Assembly (NCBI GenBank): GCA_963920765.1
Contig: OY987246.1
Span: 20,913,428-20,977,427, forward strand
Direction of reading: 5' to 3'
DNA from: Ulota crispa
Lineage: Eukaryota; Streptophyta; Bryopsida; Orthotrichales; Orthotrichaceae
DNA: 64,000 nucleotides
In this document: positions 12,276 to 23,300 of the stretch, in pieces
How positions within the stretch are numbered: position 1 is the stretch's first letter
Layout: each line of letters starts with the position of its first letter
Notes under the pieces: model-generated
Seen by the model: only the letters and a program-made list of their open reading frames with translations
Databases searched by the model: none
What the model was told of the DNA's origin: nothing
Made by a program: the position numbers and the translations under genes

Positions 12276-13194
12276 CCCCTAAAGGACCAAGCTCATTTTC
12301 TGTGAAAGAAAACTGCCACTTTTGGGGGAATGAGCACAAAGGTGGGAAAAAAAGTTTTTTGAAAATTCATCCCGGAGATCTTGCCCTAGACTATGGGAGG
12401 TACTTGTGGAAAAAAAATCAGCTCATTCTAGATGTAGAAGAGTGAGACATTGACACCCAAAGTGCAAAAAAAGTTTTTTTCCTTGTTGCCTAAAAATCTC
12501 AAAAGCTTTTGATTGCTCCAATATCAAAAAGGTTGCTCTATGCAAAGTTGAGGTTTATTTTCTCCATGTTGAAAACCAAATTAGGTATGTGTGGGAGAAT
12601 TTTCAGATGAATTGGAGGTGTGGATCATACTTTGTAAAATATTGCAATGTTGTAAGGCCATAAAATTTGCATGTACACTAGGCAAGATTGGAGGATTTAT
12701 GTAAAATTGAGAAATATGAGTTACTGTGATCCAAATGGTAAAAACTGAGGAATCTTAGTTTACTACAACTTGGAATAAAAAAGTCAAATAAATAAATAAA
12801 GCGCCAAATTTTACAAGGGGCAAAAGGAATGGATGTTTGGGAGTTCCATACGTGCCCACAAACTAAAACTTCTCACTCATCAATCAAAGTTAAATGATTC
12901 AAAGTTTTCCACATATATAAAAATATAAAGAATCAATTTCAGATTTTTATGTTTTCAATGCAATTTTTAAAGAAATTTTTTGGATTGCCTGGATTGCTGG
13001 CCCTCCTTGTTTTTCAGAAATTCATGCATAACTTCTTCAATAAATGTCAGAATGAACAAAAAATAAAATCTTCACGTACATCTTTGAATTCCCCACCAAT
13101 CTCAAAAATTTCAAAAAATTATGAAAACTAGTTTTGTTATAAGTACATGCCCAAGGTCCATTTGTCCCCCTAAGGACAGTTGGTTCTTTAGTGG
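12276..13194. mobile_element. TTAA-flanked non-autonomous element, copy 1 (919 bp)
   Basis: It starts CCCCTAAAGGACC after TTAA (12272-12275) and ends with the mutated complement GGTTCTTTAGTGG before TTAA (13195-13198). The interior is AT-rich and non-coding. It shares long blocks with copies 3 and 4 (for example ATCTTGCCCTAGACTATGGG). The CCC terminus plus TTAA target duplication is what piggyBac-type elements show. Kolobok or Sola3 also use TTAA and are not excluded. Confidence 0.8.
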
Positions 13195-13477
13195 TTAACT
13201 GAGTTTGCTGAAATCATATACTGCACGGATCCCAAGTGAATCAAAATCGTAGAACAATAGACAAAATTCACACAACCTCTAGGTGGAACCCTTCTTGATT
13301 CTTGCTCCACTTTCATTATTGTTATTCAATATTAGGATAAAACTGTATGTATATTTATAGACAGTATATTGATATATTCGAAGACAATAGCATAAAATAA
13401 GGACTACCTCAAAAATATCTTTGCAATTTTAAGAACTCATCAATTCTTTGTTAGCATGAACAAATGTGAGTTTTTAA

Positions 13478-15322
13478 TCCCTCAAGCTTTGGGGCCTTTA
13501 TTTTGTCAAAAGACACTTAAAATAGTCATTTTTATTGTAAAGAGTAAAGAAGTTTGAAAATTGGTCTTTTTTCATATCTAGCCATAGGGTCTTGTACTAG
13601 ACTAGCATAACAATGTGGGAAAAAAAACTCCAAAATTTTGACCACCTAGATTGCAAGATATTTGCGTTAAAAATGTAAAAAATTAACATTTCTGCACCTT
13701 GCATGACTAAATTTTATGACTTTGAATTTTTTTTACTTGAAAATTTTCACCACAAAGTTTTAGGTTTATTTTTTTATGGTGGAAAATTGAGTTGTAAATT
13801 TTTGGAAAAAAAAATAAAACTAAATGTACATAGTTTTCATTCTTAAAAAAATATTAGGTGGAAGAAGGTATGAGATTGAATAAAAACTTAATTTGTTAAC
13901 CCCTAAAGGATTGAGCCAAATTTTTAGTGAAAATCACTCAAAATTGCCACTTTTGGGGGGGTTAGTAAAAATGTTTTCTTTTTTGAAAATTTGGGAAATC
14001 GAATCGTAGGATCTTGCCCTAGACTAGATTAGGTACTTGTGGAAAAAAAATCAGGTCATTCTAGATGCACATGAGTGAGATATTTACATCTAAAGTGAAA
14101 GAAAAGTTCTTTTTCATGCTGCCACAAAATTTTAGAAGCCTTTGACCATTCTTACATGAAAATAATTGCTCTATGCAACTTTGTGCTTTATTTTTCCCAT
14201 GTAGGAGATCAAGTTAGCTATGTGTAGGAGAATTTTTAAATCAACCAGAACTACACAACACATAGGAAAAATCAGTAAGTAAAAAGAAGTAGAGAATGAG
14301 TCAAATCACTAAATTGTTAAGAATTTAATTATTAAAATGAAAAATGCAAATCCCAACGGGAATAATGTTGCAATAAAAAATCTACATCCTTTGGTTTTGT
14401 TTTTTTCTAAAATGATAAAAATTGAGTAAAATAAAGGACTTCAAAGTTTATTTTAGAGTAGAGATTCCATAACTGCCCGCAAATAAAAACTCCTCATAAC
14501 TTTCATGTCATTGATTGAAAATGAATGATTCAAAGCTTCTCACCTATAAAAAAATCTAAAGAACCAATTTCAAATTTTAGTTTGAAAAAAAATTAAATTT
14601 TCAAGTAGTTTTTGGGCTGCCCGGGCGGGCAATCCTCCCTTGCTTTTCAGATTTTCATGCATAACTCTTCAATAATTGTTGGAATGAGGAAAAAATTACA
14701 TGCCCGCATAGATCTTTGAATTTTGCACCTTCAATAAAAGCTTCAGAAAATCACACAAAATAGCTTATCCAAAGGTACATGCCCAAACTTCCACCTGTCC
14801 CCCAAAGGGACAACAGTCCTTTAGGGGTTAATAACCTTGCAATGGAATTGAAATGCAATAATCTCAATGATCAGATTGTTCTAAAAGCAAACTTCACCCT
14901 TTCCAACAATTTGTTTTGAAAAAATGTTAAACTTGCATACAAATTTGAAGTTTGTAAGTTACTTTTTCAAGAAGATACTTGAATTACCCAAAAAACAAGA
15001 ATGTCCATAACTTTCTTATAACTAGTCCAAATGGAATGAATCAAAGCTTCAGATGTAGAAAAAACTATAACTTTTGAGAAGAAAAATTTAAAAAAAACTC
15101 AAGTTTTGTTATTTTTTTTGTTGCCCAATCTCCATAACTTTTTGCTTATTTTGGCGTAACTTTTGCTTTTGGGCATAGATTGGAATAAAAGTTGTATTCT
15201 CCAAAAGCTAATGTGTTTACCTACCTCCAAAAAATGTTTCTAAAAATCAAAACAAAAATGAGGTTGTAGGTACTTGCCCAAGATCTCATTTGTCCCTTGA
15301 AGGGACACTCGGGAATTAGGGG
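13478..15322. mobile_element. TTAA element copy 2, carrying copy 3 inside it
   Basis: The outer element begins TCCCTCAAGC after TTAA (13474-13477) and ends AATTAGGGG before TTCA (15323-15326, a mutated TTAA). Without the nested copy (932 bp including its duplicated TTAA) it would be about 913 bp, the family length. Its left part (GGGGCCTTTATTTTGTCAAA) matches copies 5 and 6. The left arm of the Ty3/Gypsy duplication retains the uninterrupted site. Confidence 0.8.
13900..14827. mobile_element. TTAA element copy 3 (928 bp), nested in copy 2
   Basis: CCCCTAAAGGATTG follows TTAA (13896-13899), and AGTCCTTTAGGGG precedes TTAA (14828-14831). It has a subterminal hairpin with stem TGTCCC/GGGACA near 14797-14812. 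The interior is similar to copies 1 and 4. No coding sequence. Confidence 0.85.
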
Positions 15323-15522
15323 TTCACTTCCAAATTGATTACTTTGATCATCTTATTTCTTAAGATGGGATTTTAATTGACACTGAAAAGGTCAAAGTAA
15401 CTAAAGATTGGATGATACCTAAAAACAAAACTGGAAAAAATATTTCTAAAGTCTTGTTAGTTATTATATGCAATTTGAGAAAGGATTTTCCAATGTAGCT
15501 ATTCCTATGACTATCCTCTTAA

Positions 15523-16460
15523 CCCCTAAAGAACCAAACCCTTTTTTTTAGTGAAAGTTATTGAAAATTGTCACTTCTAGGGGAATGAGTACAAAGGTAG
15601 GAAAAACATTTACTTTTGGAAATCCAACTGTAAAATCTTGCCCTAGACTATGGGAGGTACTTGTGGAAAAAAAATTAGCTCACTCTGGATGTAGAGGAGT
15701 GAGATTTTGACATCTGCAGTGAAAAAAAAGTTTTTTTTCACTGTTGCCCAAAATTTTTAGAAGCCTTTAATTGCCTTTAAATCAAAAAAAAAAAAAAAAA
15801 CTTTACGCAAAGTTGAGGTTTATTTTTTCCATGTAGAAGATCAAGTTAGGTAAGTGTAGGAAAATTTTCAAATGAATTGGAGGTGTGAATCATACTTTCT
15901 AAAATCTTGCAATGCCATAAGGCCATCAAAGTTGCATATACACTTATAAAAATTGGATGATTTCTGTAAAACTCAAAAACCTAAATTACTTTGATCCAAA
16001 TGGTGAAAACCAAAGAATCTTTGTCTACTACAACTTGTAAAAAGAAGAAGTCAAAAAGCAAATTCACAAAGAGCTCAAAAAAGTAAAGCACCAAAGGCAA
16101 AAGAAATGGAGGTATGGGAGTCCTATACCTACCCGCAAACTAAAACTTCTCACTCATAAATCAAAATTGAATGTTTTAAAGCTCCCCACATTTGTATAAA
16201 TCTAAAGAACCAATTTCAGATTTTAATTTTGAAAAAATACTAATTAAAAAAAAAATGGCTACCCGCCCTCCTTTGTTTAAAAAAAATTTATGCCTAACTT
16301 CTTCAATAATTGTCAGAATGAAGGAAAAATTAGATGCCCATGCAAATCTTTGAATTCCCCATTTTCAATAAAGGTTTCAAGAAATCACTCAAAATAGTTT
16401 AGCCATAGGAACATGCCCAAAATCCCATTGTCCCCCAAAGGGACAATGGTCCTTTAGGGG
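15523..16460. mobile_element. TTAA element copy 4 (938 bp)
   Basis: CCCCTAAAGAACC follows TTAA (15519-15522), and GGTCCTTTAGGGG precedes TTAA (16461-16464). Just inside the right terminus is a perfect 10-bp stem, CCATTGTCCC/GGGACAATGG, with loop CCAAA. The flanks rejoin to the sequence of the opposite Ty3/Gypsy arm, which lacks the element. No open frame of note. Confidence 0.88.
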
Positions 16461-16925
16461 TTAAAAAAGGAGGTTTGACTTGATTGTTTGCAATTGTAAA
16501 TGTGACTTGATTTTTTTTGCATTGAACTCGGCTTTAACTCATGTTCTTATTTTTATATTATTGTTATTATCAAAGAGAGTGGAAATTTATGTACTAATGC
16601 TAATGATTTACCAATTGAAGCTATTTTGATGCAAAATAGACAGGTAATAAAGTGTTTTTGAAAGTCACACTTCAATGATCATAACTAAAGCTTGAAGATG
16701 AAGCTTTTTGGGAAAGCAATATTGATTTTCTAAAGGGTTGCCTTAGCTCATTCTATAAAAATAGTGAATGATTTGAGGGGGGCATTGTGTCACAACCCTT
16801 GTCACAACCTTTTGAGGAATGAATGCATTGGTAGATGAGAGAATTGATGACAATTATGGTATGACCTTGGTCATGATTATTAATGATTGAATGCATTAGT
16901 GAATGAATGCATGAATGAATGAACT

Positions 16926-18285
16926 AACTTATATTGATCAACTCATAACCATTGATAGTTGAAAGAACCAATGTCATGATCTAGGTCAAGACTAATGATC
17001 ATCATCAATTTTTTCACCTATCAACTCATTCATGTGTCAATGGTTGTGACAAGGGTAGTAACAAAGATAATCCTTGGATTGAAACAAGAGGTGCATACAT
17101 AATTTTGTAATACATATTTAACAAAATGAATGCAAGGCCAGATTGAATAATTCTCCATGTACCCTTGTACTCTATCTGCTAACAAAGAATTTGTTATGAT
17201 GCTCTTAAGAAAAGTGAAATGAATTTTTGAAGGATGAACTAGCCTATATAGTGTTGACTATATTTTAAATACAATCAGGGATATTGTTGGAAAAAGCATA
17301 TGTTTCAAATTTGACAAACATTATTTTTAGAATAACTCTCAATATTAGTGTAAAAATAATTTAGGATAATAGTAATTTTATGTTTTACTAGTTGTGGTAC
17401 CCGTTGTACAAATGAGTGCAATAGCAAGTTAGAAACCTTATCACAAAAGGTGGCCAATTAAAAAAATTGTAATTTAGTTAACTCACAAATGCTAGCGACT
17501 TGATCAAAGCCTCATTAGAAACCACATTATGCATGTATCCCTCTCTCGCATGTAGGAACGCTCATGTATTCTTTTGTATAAGTAGACACCTTCTTGTTGG
17601 TTAGTGAGTTCATCCCAAGTAGTGATCTAGTTAGTGAGTTTGTCCACAACTTTCTTTGGATCCATCAGAACGCTCATGTATCTAATCTAATATATTAATG
17701 GTTGTCACATTGGGCCGCTTGCCAGCTTGTATGCGCTAAGTGTCCAATTTAGGTCATGGTGCGTCCGGTGAAGTCAACTCATAGTTGATTTTTTAAAATG
17801 TTGCAAATTTATTAAAAAAACTTACTTTGTACATGCTAGTGAAACTTGTTGTTGCCAACATGAAGTCAACTTGTGGATTCAAAGCCATATAACATAACAA
17901 AAATGAAAATTTACAATTTGATTCTTCCATTTTTAGGTCAAACACCCCAAAAATGCCCTAAAAAACGTGAGTGGACAAACATGTCTGCCTGTCCGGTCCA
18001 ATTTATATGCTTGTCCGTGCTGTTCGACATCCTCAACTTGCCCAAAGTAACAACATTTATATAAAAGATTCCCTGTGGGCTATTTTGGATGAAAAGTAAA
18101 ATAGAGCAAAGTAACACTAAAGTATGACAAATCACTAGAAGTTACACCACTCATTGCAAGTTATACCACAACATTCTATTTTATCCACATACAACACTAT
18201 CTTTTATTTGCTTCACCAGAAGTTAACAACAAGTCACTAGCAGTTGCACAACAACTTTCTCTTGGCCAAAGGGGGGCACGTGACA
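16926..18285. other. AT-rich intergenic DNA
   Basis: No gene, tRNA or clear element recognised. Confidence 0.4.
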
Positions 18286-18575
18286 TAGGGGACGGGGCAT
18301 AAGGGGTAGATGGATAGGGGGTACATGAATAGGGGGCATAGGGATAGGGGGCATGGGAATAGGGGCATGGGGATAGGAGGCATGGGGATAGGGGGCATGG
18401 GGATAGGGGGCATGGGGATAGGGGGCATGGGGATAGGGGGCATAAGGATAGGGGGCACAAGGATAGGGGGCATGGGGATAGGGGGCATGGGGATAGGGGG
18501 CACAAGGATAGGGAGGTACAAGAATAGGGGGCACATGGATAGGAGGCATGAGGATAGGATAGGAGGGCACAAGGA
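18286..18575. repeat. G-rich minisatellite, about 16-bp unit
   Basis: About 17 imperfect head-to-tail copies of a unit like GGGGGCATGGGGATAG, varying as CACAAGGATAG or CATAAGGATAG. The open frames across it on both strands (for example repeated PCPLS or GIGGM) are artefacts of the repeat. A related array in the opposite orientation is at 58405-58615. Confidence 0.9.
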
Positions 18576-18769
18576 TAAGATTGCTATTGCACAATTTTTT
18601 TCTTGCAAGGATATTTTTGTTGCCTCCGTTGGTACAATGGATACTTAAACAAGTTCTTTTATATAAGTAGATTTATTAACAAAATTAGTGATAGAGGAAT
18701 TACCTTTTTTAATCTTAGAAAGAGATATATGTCAAAACGCTTGTTCTTCTAACTTTAAATAAGAGTTTT

Positions 18770-18990
18770 TAGAGTAACTATCAATACCTTAAATTAGGCT
18801 ATTTATTTGGATGTTTGTTTGGAAGTTTATTTTCTTGTCAAACTAAGATCTCCTAGACCATGTGTCTCTCGTTGCATGCTTGGTACTATTGAAAAGCTCT
18901 TGGCAAGGAGAGGTGCACATGCTTGGTTTTGTGGCATTTGGATCTAAGGTGGAAAAGTTATTGAAATTCAAAGTTTTTTATGGATTAAAA
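18770..18990. repeat. Dispersed repeat, inverted relative to 40985-41180
   Basis: The segment containing TTAAATTAGGCTATTTATTTGG and later TGGTTTTGTGGCATTTGG is matched, reverse complemented, by 40985-41180. In both copies weak coding-like residues occur, but frames are broken. This is a remnant of some transposable element, class unknown. Confidence 0.6.
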
Positions 18991-19213
18991 ATAAAGAAAA
19001 ATACCTTTAATCAAATGAGGTCCAATTTTGTCCAAGTTTTGTGTTAAAATTGTATAGAGTACAAGTCCAACTAAAATTAAATAAAAATAGAGTACAAGTT
19101 TAACCAGGGGTGGCATGAAGGGATGGCATAGAGGCCATGCCATGGAGCCATGAATTGGGCCAACGCCATAAGGCCTCACTAATTTGTTTTGATATCAAGA
19201 AGACATATTTTTA

Positions 19214-19363
19214 CACAACAAGAAATTGTGTCCTAATTAACATGTCCAAATTGACTAAATGTGTCCAAAATGACAAAAAAATGTCAAATTGTACAATTTC
19301 TATAGATTTGGCCATGTTGATTTGGACATATTTTTGTCATTTTGGACAATTTTCCTTGTAGTG
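19214..19363. mobile_element. CACTA-like MITE, 150 bp
   Basis: The ends are CACAACAAGAAATTG and the complement of CACTACAAGGAAAATTG, resembling the CACTACAAGAAA terminus of plant CACTA/EnSpm elements. It is flanked by TTA on both sides (19211-19213 and 19364-19366), the 3-bp duplication expected for that superfamily. Inside, TGTCCAAAATGACAAAAA at about 19262 is repeated inverted at about 19330, so nearly the whole element can fold back. No coding capacity. Confidence 0.7.
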
Positions 19364-20384
19364 TTAAAGTTAATGACATGTTTTTTTTTTGTTTCAGTTT
19401 TTAGAATATACATCTAGAGTAACTTGTTGTGTTAATGGGTGATTGCAAGAAACACTTGTACTATTTTTTGTCCCCTTGCACTATGACGGGTGCTTTTTGG
19501 ATCATAACTTGTGCTACATAACTTTATTTGACCTGAAATTTTAAAATAAGGTACGTATGGTAGTTGTAGACATCTAGTAATTTCTTGAGTATTTTAAAAA
19601 TTAGCTAACTATTTTTCATGATGCCTCAATATTTTGTCTACCTTTGCCAAAATGAGGGTTTTCAGTACTATTTGGAACTCAGAAAAGGGAGTTTGATGCT
19701 ATAAATTGGAGGGGCTGTTCATTAGGGACCACTACATAGATTTATAAAAGGATTTTTGAAAGCTCTTAATTTTGTGCTTTGCACATGGCCTGAAAGTTAG
19801 CAACCATTGGTCAATCATTGGATGAACATAACAAACTTCCTCCCAGAAGTACTTACATCATTGTAAGCGTCTCAAGGAGGACACAAACGGCTAATTTTTG
19901 TTTTAATTTTCTAAGATTTTCTGTAATTACTAAAAATGAAAACATGACTCCACAAAGTTTCTGGTATTTTCTGCCTCCCATGCATTATGAGTACTACATT
20001 CCCATTAGTAGCACAATTTAGTACTATCGACCGTTCTTGTTGGTTGTAGTTCAGGGTCTCTTTTTCATCCATGCATTTAATTTTTGTCACTGTAAGTTTG
20101 CCTTTTGCCGTCATCTTTGTTCATAAGGAGTAATGCCCACCGACTTGAGATCATGGAACTCCCTCGGCGAGTGTTACTTGCCGTCTGTTACTCAAGATAG
20201 GACTTTTGCAACATTCTGCTTGTAGTTTGTAGAAGGTAGGATACAATTGTCATGTCGTGTATCCCAAAACGTAGTGATGCCGCCACGCAATGCCAGAGAG
20301 AGGAGCCCCGGTCCGATGATAAGGCAAGACATGGTGCGGTTATCCAATGATAGGCGGCGGAGACAATGGAGGGAGAAGCAGCGT

Positions 20385-23300
20385 AGGTACCGTCAGTGAT
20401 TGGAGGAAAGAATGCATAGTGCGACAAAAGAAGTGCAGTCAAGCTCATTCCGCGCCACTCTTCATCGACGGGCTGGCAAACTGTCCAAAGATCTGATTTA
20501 TCACCTGGAGCAATTACCTAACTACAAATTAAGTGCTGCCATCCTAGACACCGCGTTCAAGAACCAAACTGTGAGGATGCTCATTCCAGACTACTACCCC
20601 AGTTCCGAAGACGCAAGAGCTCAGCGTGACATTTTGCAGAACATTAGACTAGACTTGCAGGTGATGAAATTCCTGCATTGCGGCGGCATGCTGGCCCAGA
20701 AGCGCGTGATCCTTGAAGCAATTGTATTGGAATGGGATTGCAATTCAAGTTGATTCCACAAGATCCTTGAAATTTGCAAGCAGAATGTAGAGTCTACCAC
20801 GCGTAGGCTGCAGGAAGTTGATCCAGATTCATCTTTTGTTTCAAAGTGCCATACAAGAAGAAACGCGACGGAGGCATTGCAGAGGACGTGCAGGCCGCTG
20901 TGATCATTTGGTGGACTGCTGAGATGCGAGTCAGTCCCAACCGCAAGCAAGTGCGTGAGAAAAGGTTAGGGCGACGCATGTACGAAAGTCACGCTGTCCA
21001 TGTACTAATGGAGAGCCAGGTATGCACTACACTTAGGAATTGCGATGTACTTATGACTGCCAAGTCTATACTGTATCAATTCCGGAATGATTTTAACTTG
21101 CCTTCTATGTTACAACATAGTTAGCAATAATTTTGTTCCAATGTTTTTTCTTTTAGGAGCCATTCATGCACTTCTGCTGTGACCGCTCCCCAGACCTACT
21201 AGTGCAAGAAGAAAAGGGAATGCACCATACGCAAATGCTATGAAGGCGCTCATGCTTCTTCATAGTGGATCGCATCTACTTATTTACGCTACAGTAGTGT
21301 CGTTTGAGATCGGTGTCCTGGCCAACATCATAATCTTAGGATTTCGTAGTGCTGCTGGTGCCACTTCCATGGTTTAAGCTGCCGTTTAGTACTGCACACC
21401 ATGGTATTTTGGGAACTATAAACGCCCATATTACTAAATCCGTGGTACAGATGCTCATTCTGTCAATACTAGTAGCCATGGAAGGCATTGTAACGCTCTC
21501 AGGTATACCGTCAAACAATTTATTTGTACTACATACTCTCTTGTCTTCTTCTGTACGCTTCTTGGCATTCTAATGTAGTACATAAAATTTGTTAAGTTCT
21601 TCTATCCTAGTACTAAATGACAGTGTCCTATACATACAGCGACTGCATACAGATACCACGCAGTAAAATTGATTTCTATGGCAGTATAACACCACCTTGA
21701 CCGTTCCTTGGAGGTTCCAGTGGGTGGTGTATAGTGCTACCTTTGTACAGTCTTGTCACTTGCAAGGTATGGGTGGGAGAGTAGTAGTTACTGTTGGGAG
21801 GGGATAGGATTGTAACCGCTTAGCGTTGATACTCTAGAAGGGATTGGCATTACTATCTGCTCTCCATTGTATTTCAAAGGTACTAGGATAGTATCCAGAC
21901 CTGCAGCCAGTACTAGCAATGTACATTTTTAACGGTACACTGTATTTTCACCACGTTGTAGTAATGCTTTCAAAGTACTGCTACGCACATCCAAAGTACA
22001 GTTATGTAATTCCAAAGTACTGTTGCATATTTCCTAGGTACTGCTCCCTATTTTCAAGGTCCTATTGCATACAACCTATATATGTCGTATAGATGATAGT
22101 ACTATTAAAGGGCACTTGTATACTTTCCATAATATTGAGGCAAACTAAGTCCACAGTAAATAGTACTACAATCTCACTACGTTCTTGCTGTAGTACTGAA
22201 TGCGAGAGTGGAATCATTTTGTAGTGCTACCAAATACCTTGTTCTCATGAATGGATGTGAGTTGCAGGCCAAATTGTTCTAGCGCTTCCAAGATAGTCAT
22301 CTTGATTTACAAATCATGATGCGGTCTTTTGTCAACTTGCGGCCCTTCTTTGTTATCACATGTGAAGAATGACATGTTTGTTGCTGTCGCCATCGCATTC
22401 AAGTCCTGTTTCTTCTATAAGCATTGAATGTCTTTTGCGATCCACAACACGGGGCACATGTCCTATTTCATTGCAATTGCCAATGTGGTGTTTGCGGTTC
22501 CAGTGCTAATGGAAGCTGCCATGTCAGGGCCAATCTCCTATCAGGTGTAACGGAGATGTGGATGTTTGAGTTATGTCAGAAACCAGAACACACCGAGTTC
22601 CACAATATCAAGTACTGTTTTTTACAAATGAATTCCACTTTTATGATTTCTTCACTTTCTCGGGAGGCTCACATTCTTCTCATGCTTGTTAATGTGCATA
22701 GTCCTTGCAGGTGCTTGATGGGATCATGTGAACAATGCAGAGTACAGACTTTTCACTTATGTCCTCTCAAAAGAGTAGACAGACTCCACTATGTAATTAA
22801 GTGGAAAAAATTTCAATACAAAATTGTTGAAGCACTAGATTCACTAAGTCACAAAAGCAGATCAAAGAGGTCACTCACAGCACTACTTTCTCTGCTTTCA
22901 TGGACTCCTTCAAGCCAAATCTAAAGACGTTTGTGGTCCACAACTTTTGCGCTTATTGGCAAGCCGATCAAGCCAAGTTAGCTAAAGATTGCTTGCCCCA
23001 AGGTGCAATACTCACACATATTCATTTTGCTAAAAATTATAATTTCCAAATTCAAAACAAAATCTAGTCCATGTACTATCATTCAACGCAAGTGACAATA
23101 ATGGTTCAAGTGGTTTACCGCATAGAAATCGTGGACGACCAAAACAACAAAGATCCAACTCTCATTCGTGAGACACACTACTAGATTTCCGACAATATAG
23201 CCCACAACACACTATTTGTGCAGCACTGCATGCTTAAACATTAGCGGTGGTTGGTGGATCGAGGTTGCAGTCCCAATATGCACCTAGTCTTTAGTGATGG

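Larger units (their letters stand above)
13334..16925 (+). mobile_element. Ty3/Gypsy pol remnant, right arm, split by TTAA elements
   Basis: Three collinear pieces (13334-13473, 15327-15518, 16465-16925) together mirror the left arm at 10563-11692. On the plus strand the middle piece reads LIS-DGILIDTEKVKVTKDW, the Ty3/Gypsy RT segment after the catalytic core, and the last piece contains the NANDLPIEAILMQNRQ-like block. The gaps are filled exactly by TTAA-flanked elements at 13478-15322 and 15523-16460. Non-functional. Confidence 0.75.

Noticed and set aside
18286..18575. CRISPR-like array
   Set aside because: Units are contiguous with no unique spacers, and the genome is eukaryotic.
18197..18648. 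Open frames of 102-123 codons across the minisatellite on both strands
   Set aside because: They arise because the 16-bp unit lacks stops. Composition is purely repetitive and no splice or start context is present.
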